Shown here in pieces: positions 56,771-64,000 of a stretch of 64,000 bases of DNA. The notes under the pieces were generated by a model. That model made no database searches. It had not been told where the DNA came from and saw only the letters and a list, made by a program, of their open reading frames with translations. Within the stretch, counting starts at the first letter, position 1; each line of letters opens with the position of its first letter. The position numbers and the translations under genes are program-made. This stretch comes from Sessilibacter corallicola (lineage in GTDB: Bacteria; Pseudomonadota; Gammaproteobacteria; Pseudomonadales; Cellvibrionaceae): positions 620,001-684,000 of the forward strand of contig NZ_JAJSLX010000001.1 of NCBI RefSeq assembly GCF_021290925.1, written 5' to 3'.

Positions 56771-56822
56771 TACTGAAGATTGATACTGAAGATTGATACT
56801 GAAGATCAATACTGACGATTAA
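56771..56822. repeat. Four 13-bp tandem repeats
   Basis: Units TACTGAAGATTGA at 56771 and 56784, TACTGAAGATCAA at 56797 and TACTGACGATTAA at 56810. The first two are identical and the last two diverged. Noncoding. The rest of 56526-57454 is AT-rich; short open frames there (56571-56783 plus, 56819-57067 minus) have no recognisable content. Confidence 0.9.
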
Positions 56823-57454
56823 CCTCGATCATTCAAAAAATAGAAAAAGAAAAACCACAAAAAATAATCGTTCAAAAATATCTGAATCCTGTCATATATA
56901 CTGACCTCTCCAATTGATGGATCAATATCTCTATGACCACTTCTAATATCCCTTTTAATAGAACTCCCAAATTCAAATGTTAAAAGTAATGAAAGTCTTA
57001 AGCGGGATATCTGACAGGTAAAAATGACAGTAATGACAGCATCTCTTTGATCAAATCTCGAAATCAATATTGAAGAACTTTTTATTACTTAAAAATGGGA
57101 TGCTTAAGGATGAAATCGCAACGGGATATTCAAATGCAGTACTGGTAGAAAAAGTAACCGCAGGCAGTTGATAGTTTAATTGGAAGGCAATTGTAGGAAA
57201 TGGTCTAGATCAGTGCGTTGATTATTGACTCTAAAATTATCAAGAAGGCAATATTTTAGAACGGTAACAGAAACACTAAAAATATTTATCTTACGGCTTT
57301 TAATAGTGGTACTAAAATAACCACTGAAAACCGTTACATAGGTTCGCAAAAAATCCCAGTAAATTACTCGGAGACTCTAAACTTAAATAAAAAAGATACA
57401 CAGTATCATTTGGCTAAAGTAACTTGGCATTGACGATCGTAATCAATGCACTAT

Positions 57455-58126
57455 TTATTTTTGATTCAATGTATTAATTTTTTCTAAATTGTGCTCGAAC
57501 AGTATTTGAAATGAATCAACCCACACTTGCTCAACCGTGGCACCATCTTTCTTTATCTGTTCAAAATTTGCCGTGGGTAAGGTTTTTGAATCAGGTATCG
57601 AATCGGGGAAATTTAACTCAACGAAATTATCGTTCAAAGTAATGACGAGATTAATCTTAGCCATTACCTGTTCCTGGTTACCCTTAACCGTAGTAAAGCC
57701 TGTCTCTTTAAATTCAAATATTACAGGTTTCTTAGATGACTCAATTGCTTTAAGAAAAAGTGCCGAATCTTTCTTATTTAATAAGCTCGTTTTATTTATT
57801 GCTTGGTCGACGTACGATTTTATGAGCGTTTGAAATTCGCTGGTTTCTTTTCCATCTAAAGCCGATTGCGTAATTTCTTTGGAGATACCTTCATCAATTG
57901 CAACTCCTACAGCAATGCCCGCAGGTCCCATTGCAGACATGAGCATAAAACCAGCGCTACTGCCTTTTCCTTCAAAAGAAAATTTAGATTTTTCTAGCTT
58001 AATTTCGTAATCAGTGGCCTTGAGAGAAGTTTTCTCAAAAGTGGTAGTACAACCTGCTAACACACCAATTAGAACGATCGATAAAAAATGCAATGTAAAA
58101 AATTTTCTACAGACGCCACCAATCAT
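57455..58126 (-). CDS. Hypothetical lipoprotein
   Basis: 223 aa. Signal peptide with lipobox LAGC at about residues 24-27 (IGVLAGCTTTFEK). A glycine-rich hydrophobic segment GFMLMSAMGPAGIAVGVAIDEGI follows at about 60, then alternating helices and strands. No known family recognised. It stands alone with AT-rich flanks. Confidence 0.75.
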   Translation of the reverse strand: MIGGVCRKFFTLHFLSIVLIGVLAGCTTTFEKTSLKATDYEIKLEKSKFSFEGKGSSAGFMLMSAMGPAGIAVGVAIDEGISKEITQSALDGKETSEFQTLIKSYVDQAINKTSLLNKKDSALFLKAIESSKKPVIFEFKETGFTTVKGNQEQVMAKINLVITLNDNFVELNFPDSIPDSKTLPTANFEQIKKDGATVEQVWVDSFQILFEHNLEKINTLNQK

Positions 58127-58522
58127 TAACTAACCGCTCTTAAATCAATACAACTATTTAGTACAACTATCTAGTGACAAACTGCACCATAAACTCTCAC
58201 AATGTTTTTCATTTCATTAGATTAACCTGTCAAAGTTCATATTTTGTTAACGCTCAGACACAAGACAATAAAAATTAGGCATTTTAATTGGCATTTATTA
58301 TTTAGAAAGTGAATAAAAGAAGACAGCGTTAGAAAACGATTCGTCACTACCAATCAATTGGTAAGGAACACAAATAACAAAGCAATTAGATTATTTATCA
58401 ATCGACAACGGTAACAGGAAAGAAAGAGAAAGGAGAAAGGGAAGAAATTTCAATGCAAGGAAGGTTTACTGTATCCAACAGGCAGCTCAAGACTGCCTGC
58501 GGATAATTCAGGCAAAAACAGA
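58127..58522. other. Intergenic region
   Basis: 396 bp, AT-rich. A hairpin CAGGCAG (58479-58485) / CTGCCTG (58493-58499) lies 24 bp beyond the SDR stop and may end that transcript. A second GCCTG copy at about 58510 could pair alternatively. Nothing else supported. Confidence 0.5.
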
Positions 58523-59362
58523 TTAATTTGCCTTGGCAGCAGCACCAGATTTTGCAGCTCTGCGGCCGTATACAGCAATCGCGCGGTCGATTAAGAAACC
58601 GAACAATTTAACCGGCGCCCAACGTGGCAACAATCGGTTTTCCCACGCATAAAATTTATTCAGAAGACCGGATACGTTTGAAGATCTCTTACCCAGACTG
58701 TTCAAACCGCAACGAGCAACGTCAGCAGGCTTTTGAGCAATCATAGGCAATTGTGAAAAATCGATCGCCATATTTTGAGAGAAAGGTGTATCCGTTAAGC
58801 CTGGTGACAATACTGTCAAATCAATACCCTTTGACTTAAGCTCAACGTTCAAAGATTCACCCAAAATTAAGATATAAGATTTGCTCGCCGCGTAAGCTGC
58901 AAAATTTGGGATACCTTGATAAGCAAATAAACTAGAAACCAAAATGATACCCGAATGCTTTCTGCCTTCCATTTTCTTGGCGAAAACGTGGGTCAACTCG
59001 GTTGGGGATTTAACGTTAAGATCTAACATTTTATCGATAGAAGCGTAGTCTTTCTCAACAAAACGCCCCATTTCGTCAACGCCGGCACAAGGGATAACCA
59101 AACCTACGTCCAGATCGGCAACACCTTTAGCTAAGGTTTGTACCGCGTATGGCTCCAACAAATCCAATGCAACCGGGCGTACTTCAATATTAGCTTCGGC
59201 TTTTAAGGTGTTTGCTAATTCATCCAACAAAGGTTGACGTCTAGCAACAAGTACTAAGTTAAAGCCTTCTTTCGCCAATAATTTTGCAAATTCTTGACCG
59301 ATACCCGAATTCGCTCCGGTAATTACCGCCCAAGAACCGTATTTATCTAACAATCTGGACAT
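58523..59362 (-). CDS. Short-chain dehydrogenase/reductase
   Basis: 279 aa classical SDR: cofactor motif TGANSGIGQEF (TGxxxGIG) near residue 17, catalytic Ser in ILVSSLFAYQG, and YAASKSYIL with the Tyr/Lys pair. Basic residues after the glycine motif (ARRQP) suggest NADPH. C-terminal extension of about 60 residues ends RRAAKSGAAAKAN. AGGAGAG precedes the ATG. Substrate unknown. Confidence 0.9.
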   Translation of the reverse strand: MSRLLDKYGSWAVITGANSGIGQEFAKLLAKEGFNLVLVARRQPLLDELANTLKAEANIEVRPVALDLLEPYAVQTLAKGVADLDVGLVIPCAGVDEMGRFVEKDYASIDKMLDLNVKSPTELTHVFAKKMEGRKHSGIILVSSLFAYQGIPNFAAYAASKSYILILGESLNVELKSKGIDLTVLSPGLTDTPFSQNMAIDFSQLPMIAQKPADVARCGLNSLGKRSSNVSGLLNKFYAWENRLLPRWAPVKLFGFLIDRAIAVYGRRAAKSGAAAKAN

Positions 59363-59437
59363 TTTGCTCTCCTAGATAGAAATTCATTCGTCGAGGTTGA
59401 TCACTACATGACGCCTCAACGATAAGTAACCCTCAAT

Positions 59438-59472
59438 ATGATTTTTTGAAGGTTATCATGATCAAAAATCAT
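59438..59472. promoter_or_regulatory. Inverted repeat upstream of the SDR gene
   Basis: ATGATTTTTTGA (59438-59449) and TCAAAAATCAT (59462-59472) are inverse complements apart from one T; 76 to 110 bp upstream of the SDR start. Could be an operator. The rest of 59363-59572 is uneventful. Confidence 0.3.
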
Positions 59473-59572
59473 TCTCAACGTAAAACCTTCTATAGTGACT
59501 ATTATTGGTTACCTGTGGTATGGGCGCGGCGTACTTATCGGTCAGTCGTCGATTACGTTAAAAAAATTTCAT

Positions 59573-59608
59573 AAAAAAAGCGCACTAGCTTCACACTAGT
59601 ACGCTTTT
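59573..59608 (-). terminator. Terminator after the CoA-transferase gene
   Basis: AAAAGCG.ACTAG (59576-59588) pairs with CTAGT.CGCTTTT (59596-59608) with one C-A mismatch. On the minus strand the hairpin is followed by seven T residues (59579 to 59573), so it ends the 59694-61193 gene. Confidence 0.8.
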
Positions 59609-59693
59609 CAGGTTTCGCCAATTACCGACTATTACACTTATAATTCGGTCAGTGACGCATTTTTATTTCGATTGCTGAAATACCGTAACAAAC

Positions 59694-61193
59694 CTACCCT
59701 TCAATACTCATCAATTTCAGATCAGATGAAACATTAAATGCACAATCCATTACCGCTTGTAAGTCTTCCACATTGATGCCCGGTGCAATCTCGATTAACT
59801 CCAAAGCACAATTTTTCAACTGGAATACTGCACGTTCGGTAATAAATAAAACAGTTCTGTTGCTAAAATTACCGGAACTGGAACTAAATGTAATTTGTTC
59901 AACAACGTCGACAAACTTACGCGTAGCACCTTCCTGAAGAATTTTTAACTCACCATTTTCGACGGCGACCTTAAGGCCACCTGTAGTAAAGGTACCGCAA
60001 AAACACAGGTTTTTCGCAGACTGAGAAATATTTACGAAGCCGCCAGCGCCCGGCATACGCTTGCCGAATCGGCTCACGTTTACGTTTCCTTGTTGATCCG
60101 CTTGCGCAAATCCAAGGAAAGAAATTGCAATGCCGCCGCCATCATAAATATTAAATAATTCAGACTGCTCCATCATTGCGTCTGGATTTGTTGAAGCACC
60201 AAACGATAAATCGCTTTCAGGGTTACCACCGATAACACCCGATTCAATGGTTAATGCAAATTTACCATCGTCATTTAGTCGCATTTGCTCACCAATTAAT
60301 GCAGGAATTCCAATTCCCAAATTGACGCAACCACCGTCAATCTCGTTCAGAACCTTCATACCACGGCGAACGATAATTGACTTTGCAAGGTCGATAGTTT
60401 CTGAAGCCGAAGCGGCTGCATCACTTGCCTGAGCCAGCGCGCGACCATAAGTTTGTGGGTGATCTTTTTCTTCGGCGATAACAACGTAATCTACTAAAAA
60501 TCCAGGGATTTTCACGTAATAAGGGTTGAGTGATTTTCGCTTAACCACTTCTTTTACTTGAACAATTACGATACCGCCAGAGTTCTTGGCAGCTTGCGCT
60601 TGCGCCAGAGAATCCATGTAAGACACTTCGTCTTCAAACGAAATATTTCCGTCTTCGTCTGCTTTTGTCCCGCGCAATAGCGCAACATCAATTTTTTGCG
60701 AAGGATAAAGTAAGTAGCGCTCCCCTTTAATCATCAGCTCTTCAACGAGAGAATCTGATTTTTCGCGAGTGAAAGCACCACCTTCGATATTGGGATCAGC
60801 AAACGTGTTGATACCAACTTGCGTAATGACGCCCAGAGAGCCGCGCGCAATTTCCTTAAACAAGTTACTGACCACACCTTGCGGCCAGTTATGGGCCTTT
60901 ACCTCACCAGATAAACCCATTGCCGTTAGCTTAGGATTTAACGCCCAAAAGCCACCAATAGCTTGATTAACTAAGCCTGGGTAGGCCAAGCGATCCAATC
61001 CGTTTCCTGACTTATCGCCTGCACCAGAGGCAAATAACAAGTTAATTTTTTCCGGCTTGCCGGTTTCAACAAACCGCGCTTCGATGGCTCTGGTTAACAT
61101 ATCACCATGACCACAACTGCCAAAACCACCAGGAATTATAGTCGCACCATCTTGAATTAATTCAGCAGCTTGCTCTGTACTGATAATTTCCAC
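59694..61193 (-). CDS. Acyl-CoA:acetate/3-ketoacid-type CoA transferase (YdiF-like)
   Basis: 499 aa with fused alpha and beta halves, as in propionate/acetate CoA-transferases. Alpha motif GATIIPGGFGSCGHGDML, and the catalytic Glu in TIESGVIGGNPESDLSFG. CVNLGIGIPALIG starts the second half. Start is GTG at 61193, with GGAGGTAAAG just before it. It moves CoA between short acyl groups; acceptor unknown. Divergent from the FAD-binding gene across an 816-bp spacer. Confidence 0.9.
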   Translation of the reverse strand: MEIISTEQAAELIQDGATIIPGGFGSCGHGDMLTRAIEARFVETGKPEKINLLFASGAGDKSGNGLDRLAYPGLVNQAIGGFWALNPKLTAMGLSGEVKAHNWPQGVVSNLFKEIARGSLGVITQVGINTFADPNIEGGAFTREKSDSLVEELMIKGERYLLYPSQKIDVALLRGTKADEDGNISFEDEVSYMDSLAQAQAAKNSGGIVIVQVKEVVKRKSLNPYYVKIPGFLVDYVVIAEEKDHPQTYGRALAQASDAAASASETIDLAKSIIVRRGMKVLNEIDGGCVNLGIGIPALIGEQMRLNDDGKFALTIESGVIGGNPESDLSFGASTNPDAMMEQSELFNIYDGGGIAISFLGFAQADQQGNVNVSRFGKRMPGAGGFVNISQSAKNLCFCGTFTTGGLKVAVENGELKILQEGATRKFVDVVEQITFSSSSGNFSNRTVLFITERAVFQLKNCALELIEIAPGINVEDLQAVMDCAFNVSSDLKLMSIEG

Positions 61194-61736
61194 CTTTACC
61201 TCCGAAGCGTATTTATATATTTAGAATTGGTTGATTACGATATAAAACGAGCAAATAGAAAATTGCTGTAGGACTCGATATTAAATATTTAATATTTAAT
61301 CCAGGTAAAATAAAAATAACATATTCGAGACACTGAACTCATTTTATAAATTTGTGACGATTAGACTGTATCAAAAAAATATTGAATGTTTTTTAATACA
61401 ACCTACTTGATAAGTGGATTCATGTTACTCGTTATTATTAGCCCTTGACGATACACAAACTACTAATGTCTCGCTGTATAGTAAGATTTCACAAGTGAAT
61501 ACTAATAAAAACCTAACACTTGGTATTTAGACTTAACTATAAGCACATTCTTAAACATTAATAGACATTTATCAAAAACTGAGCGGTTTTATTTTATTTC
61601 TACTTTTAAACACTGTGTGTACAAAAATAGAATCACCTTTCAGTCTCTTAAGTCGTACTAGTAGTGCTCTGCTGCATGAACGAGGTTATCTCATCTCCGA
61701 ATAGTTACTCGCTTAATTAATCACAATTCTATTAAG

Positions 61737-61797
61737 CGTGACCAAATTCACACAGATTTGCATAACCGCCTAAATATTTTTTTAACAGTTATACAAT
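61737..61797 (+). promoter_or_regulatory. CRP-like site and -10 box upstream of the FAD-binding gene
   Basis: CGTGA-CCAAAT-TCACA (61737-61752) matches the CRP core TGTGA-N6-TCACA at nine of ten positions. TACAAT at 61792-61797 is a good -10 box. The implied transcription start near 61804 puts the site at about -60, the class I position, and the -35 region is weak as expected for an activated promoter. The rest of 61194-62009 holds no gene. Confidence 0.5.
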
Positions 61798-62009
61798 AGA
61801 ATCCCCGCCAATTCGAGGTTCTATTATTAAACACACCCGTATTCTATCTGCAAATAGATGTGTCCTTTTATTCGCGGATAAGCTGTAACTAGTGCTTTAA
61901 CAACTGCAGTCAATTTACGCTTGGCGAGCATTTGGAACTAGAAATAAAAAATAATTCGAAATTAAACAAACTAAACAAATTTTAAAGAATCTAGCATAGG
62001 AAGAGTAAT

Positions 62010-63581
62010 ATGGAAAAGGTCATCACCGTAGTCGGTGGGGGTGCAACAGCGCTTTCTTTTTTAGACAGCTTCATCACAGAAAAAACCAATAACCCAGAAA
62101 GTCAGTCAGCTACTATTTATGTTATCGAAAAACAAGACTACTTCGGGCCAGGTGTTGCGTATAACGAAGACAGTGCATCAAATATCTTAAACACTAAAGC
62201 TGGATATATTTCTGCGTTTGCTAATAAACCAGGTGACTTCTTTGACTGGTTACATTCAAACCCGGATCTTTGGGAAGACCGTTTCCCAGGTTATTCTGCG
62301 ACAGAAGACAGCTATGCACCGCGTCCTCTGTTTGGTATGTATTTACAACACTCTTTTGCGAAAGTTGTTAAAAATGCAACCCAGAAAAATATCAAGGTCG
62401 TACAAATTAACGCAGAAGCGGTTGACGTATCTAAAGTAGGTAAATCTTACGTCACCAAAACCAGCTGTAGTTTGAACATCACCTCCGACCTAGTCTTAAT
62501 GGCTTGCGGAACCATTCCAAATTCAAAAATTGAATCACCAGCAACGTTAGGTTCTGTGGTTTCAAATCCGTACCCTGTATGTAAGCTAACTAAGTACGTT
62601 AAAAAAGAACAACCAATTGCAATCATTGGTGCGCGATTGAGTGCAATCGATGCAGTTGTTGCTTTGGTAGAAGAAGGGCACGAAGGTGAAATTCACGTCT
62701 ACTCACGCAGTGGCTTCTTCCCTTCTATTCGCGGAACACAAGGTCGCTTCGCAACTAAATATCTGAACAACGAATATTTAGATACTTTCCTTGCAGAAAA
62801 CCCAGTGATTTCACTCGACGATATCATCACCATGGTTTCTAAAGATTTAGAATACTATTTCGAGTGCAACCCTGATCACGAGCGAGAAGAAATTCCTCTA
62901 CCGCCTAAAGCACCAAACTCCATCGAAGAGTTTATCGAACATGAGTTAGCAATGGCTAAGAAGCCTCGCGGTTGGCAAGCTGTTCTATATTCAACCAACG
63001 CAATCATCGAGCGTCTATGGCTTGCTCTTAAGCAAGAAGACAAAGAGAAGTTCTTGGCTGAATACTTCGCGACCTTCATGTCTTACCGTGTTTCTATTCC
63101 AAGTGAAAACGGTGAGCGCATTCTTAACTACATCAAGTCTGGTCAAGTTAAGTTCTTCAGCGGTGATAGCCGAGTATCAAAAGAATACGGCTCTATGCCA
63201 GTTGTTGCGCAAAATGTTGACGGCGAAGAAATTCAACGTGAGTACGGTTACGTAGTCTACGCTACAGGCTCTCCAAAAGACCCAATGAAGAGTGACTCTA
63301 AGCTTATTCGTAACTTGGTTTCTCGTGGCGATGTTCAACCGCAACAATTCGGCGGTATTGAAATTGACACCGATACTTACCAAGTGACTACAAGCACAGG
63401 TGCAATTCACGAAGGTCTATACGCTTCGGGTGAACTAACCGTTGGTAACTTCTTCTTCACCAGTGCTATGGATATTATTGTTCGCCACGCAATGAAATCT
63501 GCGAAATCAATTTTTGAGCAAAACTTCATTGCTTCGCACGAGCCTTCTGAAGAATTACCTGTTAGCCAAGCCAATGGCTAA
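62010..63581 (+). CDS. FAD/NAD(P)-binding protein
   Basis: 523 aa. The dinucleotide motif GGGATALSFLDSF at about residue 8 and a second glycine-type motif IIGARLSAIDAVVAL at about 208, with CGTIPNSK and YATGSPKDP, fit the FAD-NAD(P)-binding (NAD_binding_9) family related to amino-acid N-hydroxylases and similar monooxygenases. AGGAAGAG precedes the ATG. Substrate unknown. Strong terminator after the stop. Confidence 0.8.
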   Translation: MEKVITVVGGGATALSFLDSFITEKTNNPESQSATIYVIEKQDYFGPGVAYNEDSASNILNTKAGYISAFANKPGDFFDWLHSNPDLWEDRFPGYSATEDSYAPRPLFGMYLQHSFAKVVKNATQKNIKVVQINAEAVDVSKVGKSYVTKTSCSLNITSDLVLMACGTIPNSKIESPATLGSVVSNPYPVCKLTKYVKKEQPIAIIGARLSAIDAVVALVEEGHEGEIHVYSRSGFFPSIRGTQGRFATKYLNNEYLDTFLAENPVISLDDIITMVSKDLEYYFECNPDHEREEIPLPPKAPNSIEEFIEHELAMAKKPRGWQAVLYSTNAIIERLWLALKQEDKEKFLAEYFATFMSYRVSIPSENGERILNYIKSGQVKFFSGDSRVSKEYGSMPVVAQNVDGEEIQREYGYVVYATGSPKDPMKSDSKLIRNLVSRGDVQPQQFGGIEIDTDTYQVTTSTGAIHEGLYASGELTVGNFFFTSAMDIIVRHAMKSAKSIFEQNFIASHEPSEELPVSQANG

Positions 63582-63602
63582 TTAAAAGGTAAATTAAAAA
63601 TT

Positions 63603-63640
63603 AAGTGCTTCCTCTTTTTTTGAGAGGAAGCACTTTTTTT
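63603..63640 (+). terminator. Intrinsic terminator after the FAD-binding gene
   Basis: AAGTGCTTCCTCT (63603-63615) and AGAGGAAGCACTT (63623-63635) with a 7-nt loop, then TTTTT. 13-bp perfect stem. Confidence 0.96.
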
Positions 63641-63855
63641 ATGTTGGAAATAGTTATAATACCAGCTTCATGAGAGACACATAAATATAAACAATAATGG
63701 CCACAATAATTCCGACATAATTTTCTAGTTTAATATCAGCAAATTCAAAATTAGTTTTTCTTCAAATTTCAATATTTAATCAGCGACCTATTTTCACAGC
63801 CGCTTCGTCATTGCATTGCGCATTAATTACTTTTTTTTAATTTAGCATTATCAAT

Positions 63856-64000
63856 ATGAGTTTAACGCATCAAATCAATAACAATATTTGGTTTGCACGC
63901 TGGATTGGCTTCAGCGCAACCTTTATTGGTATTGGCATTAGCCGCATGTCATTTACTCCTCTTGCGGCCACAGCTGTAGAGTTGGAAATTTTTCCGAAAG
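63856..64000 (+). CDS. YbfB/YjiJ-family MFS transporter, N-terminal fragment
   Basis: Open from ATG 63856 to the window edge, 48 codons: MSLTHQINNNIWFARWIGFS followed by FIGIGISRMSFTPL. The pattern GIG(x)xR(x)x(F/Y)TPL is characteristic of the first helix of YbfB/YjiJ transporters. The gene continues beyond the window, so the assignment is tentative. Confidence 0.65.
   Translation, partial: MSLTHQINNNIWFARWIGFSATFIGIGISRMSFTPLAATAVELEIFPK

Noticed and set aside
56571-57067. Two short ORFs in the intergenic region upstream of iscR
   Set aside because: No ribosome binding site, no recognisable domains, and one crosses the 13-bp repeat.

Overview
The window looks like chromosome from a marine, moderately AT-rich gammaproteobacterium of the Oceanospirillales/Cellvibrionales type; this is an inference. 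The support is the conserved gammaproteobacterial block hemA-prfA-prmC-moeB facing a TPR lipoprotein gene and lolB-ispE-tRNA(Gln)-prs-rplY-pth-ychF, then leuS-lptE-holA, and a complete iscR-sufBCDS-sufA-sufT-sufE locus. These are standard Gram-negative housekeeping genes (LolB, LptE, many lipoproteins). No rRNA, CRISPR array, integrase or transposase gene was seen.

Layout. 1-11.7 kb: core block, with tRNA-Gln (its first 10 bases overlap the end of ispE) and tRNA-Met(CAT). 11.8-17.5 kb: two tandem, paralogous, membrane-anchored KAP-family P-loop NTPases, each carrying its own in-frame repeat expansion. 18-19.8 kb: molybdate transporter modBC without modA. 19.9-22.6 kb: a small operon (RhiA-like protein, family-19 chitinase domain, 75-aa protein) beside an AraC/receiver-type regulator whose reading frame is broken at its 5' end. 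22.9-27.1 kb: a probable gene remnant, then a large secreted nuclease of the ExeM/NucH type with a JDVT-CTERM-like sorting tail, translationally coupled to a CPBP-family intramembrane protease that is its probable dedicated sorting enzyme. 27.8-30.2 kb: tautomerase, RraA-like protein, Bcr/CflA drug exporter with a possibly structured leader.

30.2-36 kb is a second, independent C-terminal sorting system: exosortase E fused to a CPBP protease domain (xrtE), two tandem small substrate proteins ending in a VPELN / hydrophobic / Arg-rich tail, and a third VPELN protein 2 kb further upstream. The two small genes and their upstream regions are a tandem duplication; each copy keeps the same RBS context, a TTGACA box and a CRP-like palindrome, and each ends in a strong terminator.

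36.2-42.5 kb: leuS, lptE, holA, a DUF815 ATPase and a DUF2855 protein. 42.99-43.26 kb: a 271-bp MITE-like element with 35-bp imperfect terminal inverted repeats. 43.4-48.3 kb: an M13 metallopeptidase lipoprotein and a Tat-exported vanadium-haloperoxidase homologue of the algal bromoperoxidase type with Ser to Ala in the PSGH motif. 48.5-56.5 kb: siderophore-interacting reductase and the SUF operon under IscR, with a good IscR type-1 box upstream. 57.4-64 kb: a lipoprotein, an SDR, a CoA-transferase, an FAD/NAD(P)-binding protein with a class-I-like CRP promoter, and the start of a YbfB/YjiJ-type MFS gene.

The most interesting material is the coexistence of two separate C-terminal sorting/processing systems in 13 kb, the tandem repeat-bearing KAP NTPases, the tRNA/ORF overlap and the MITE-like element.
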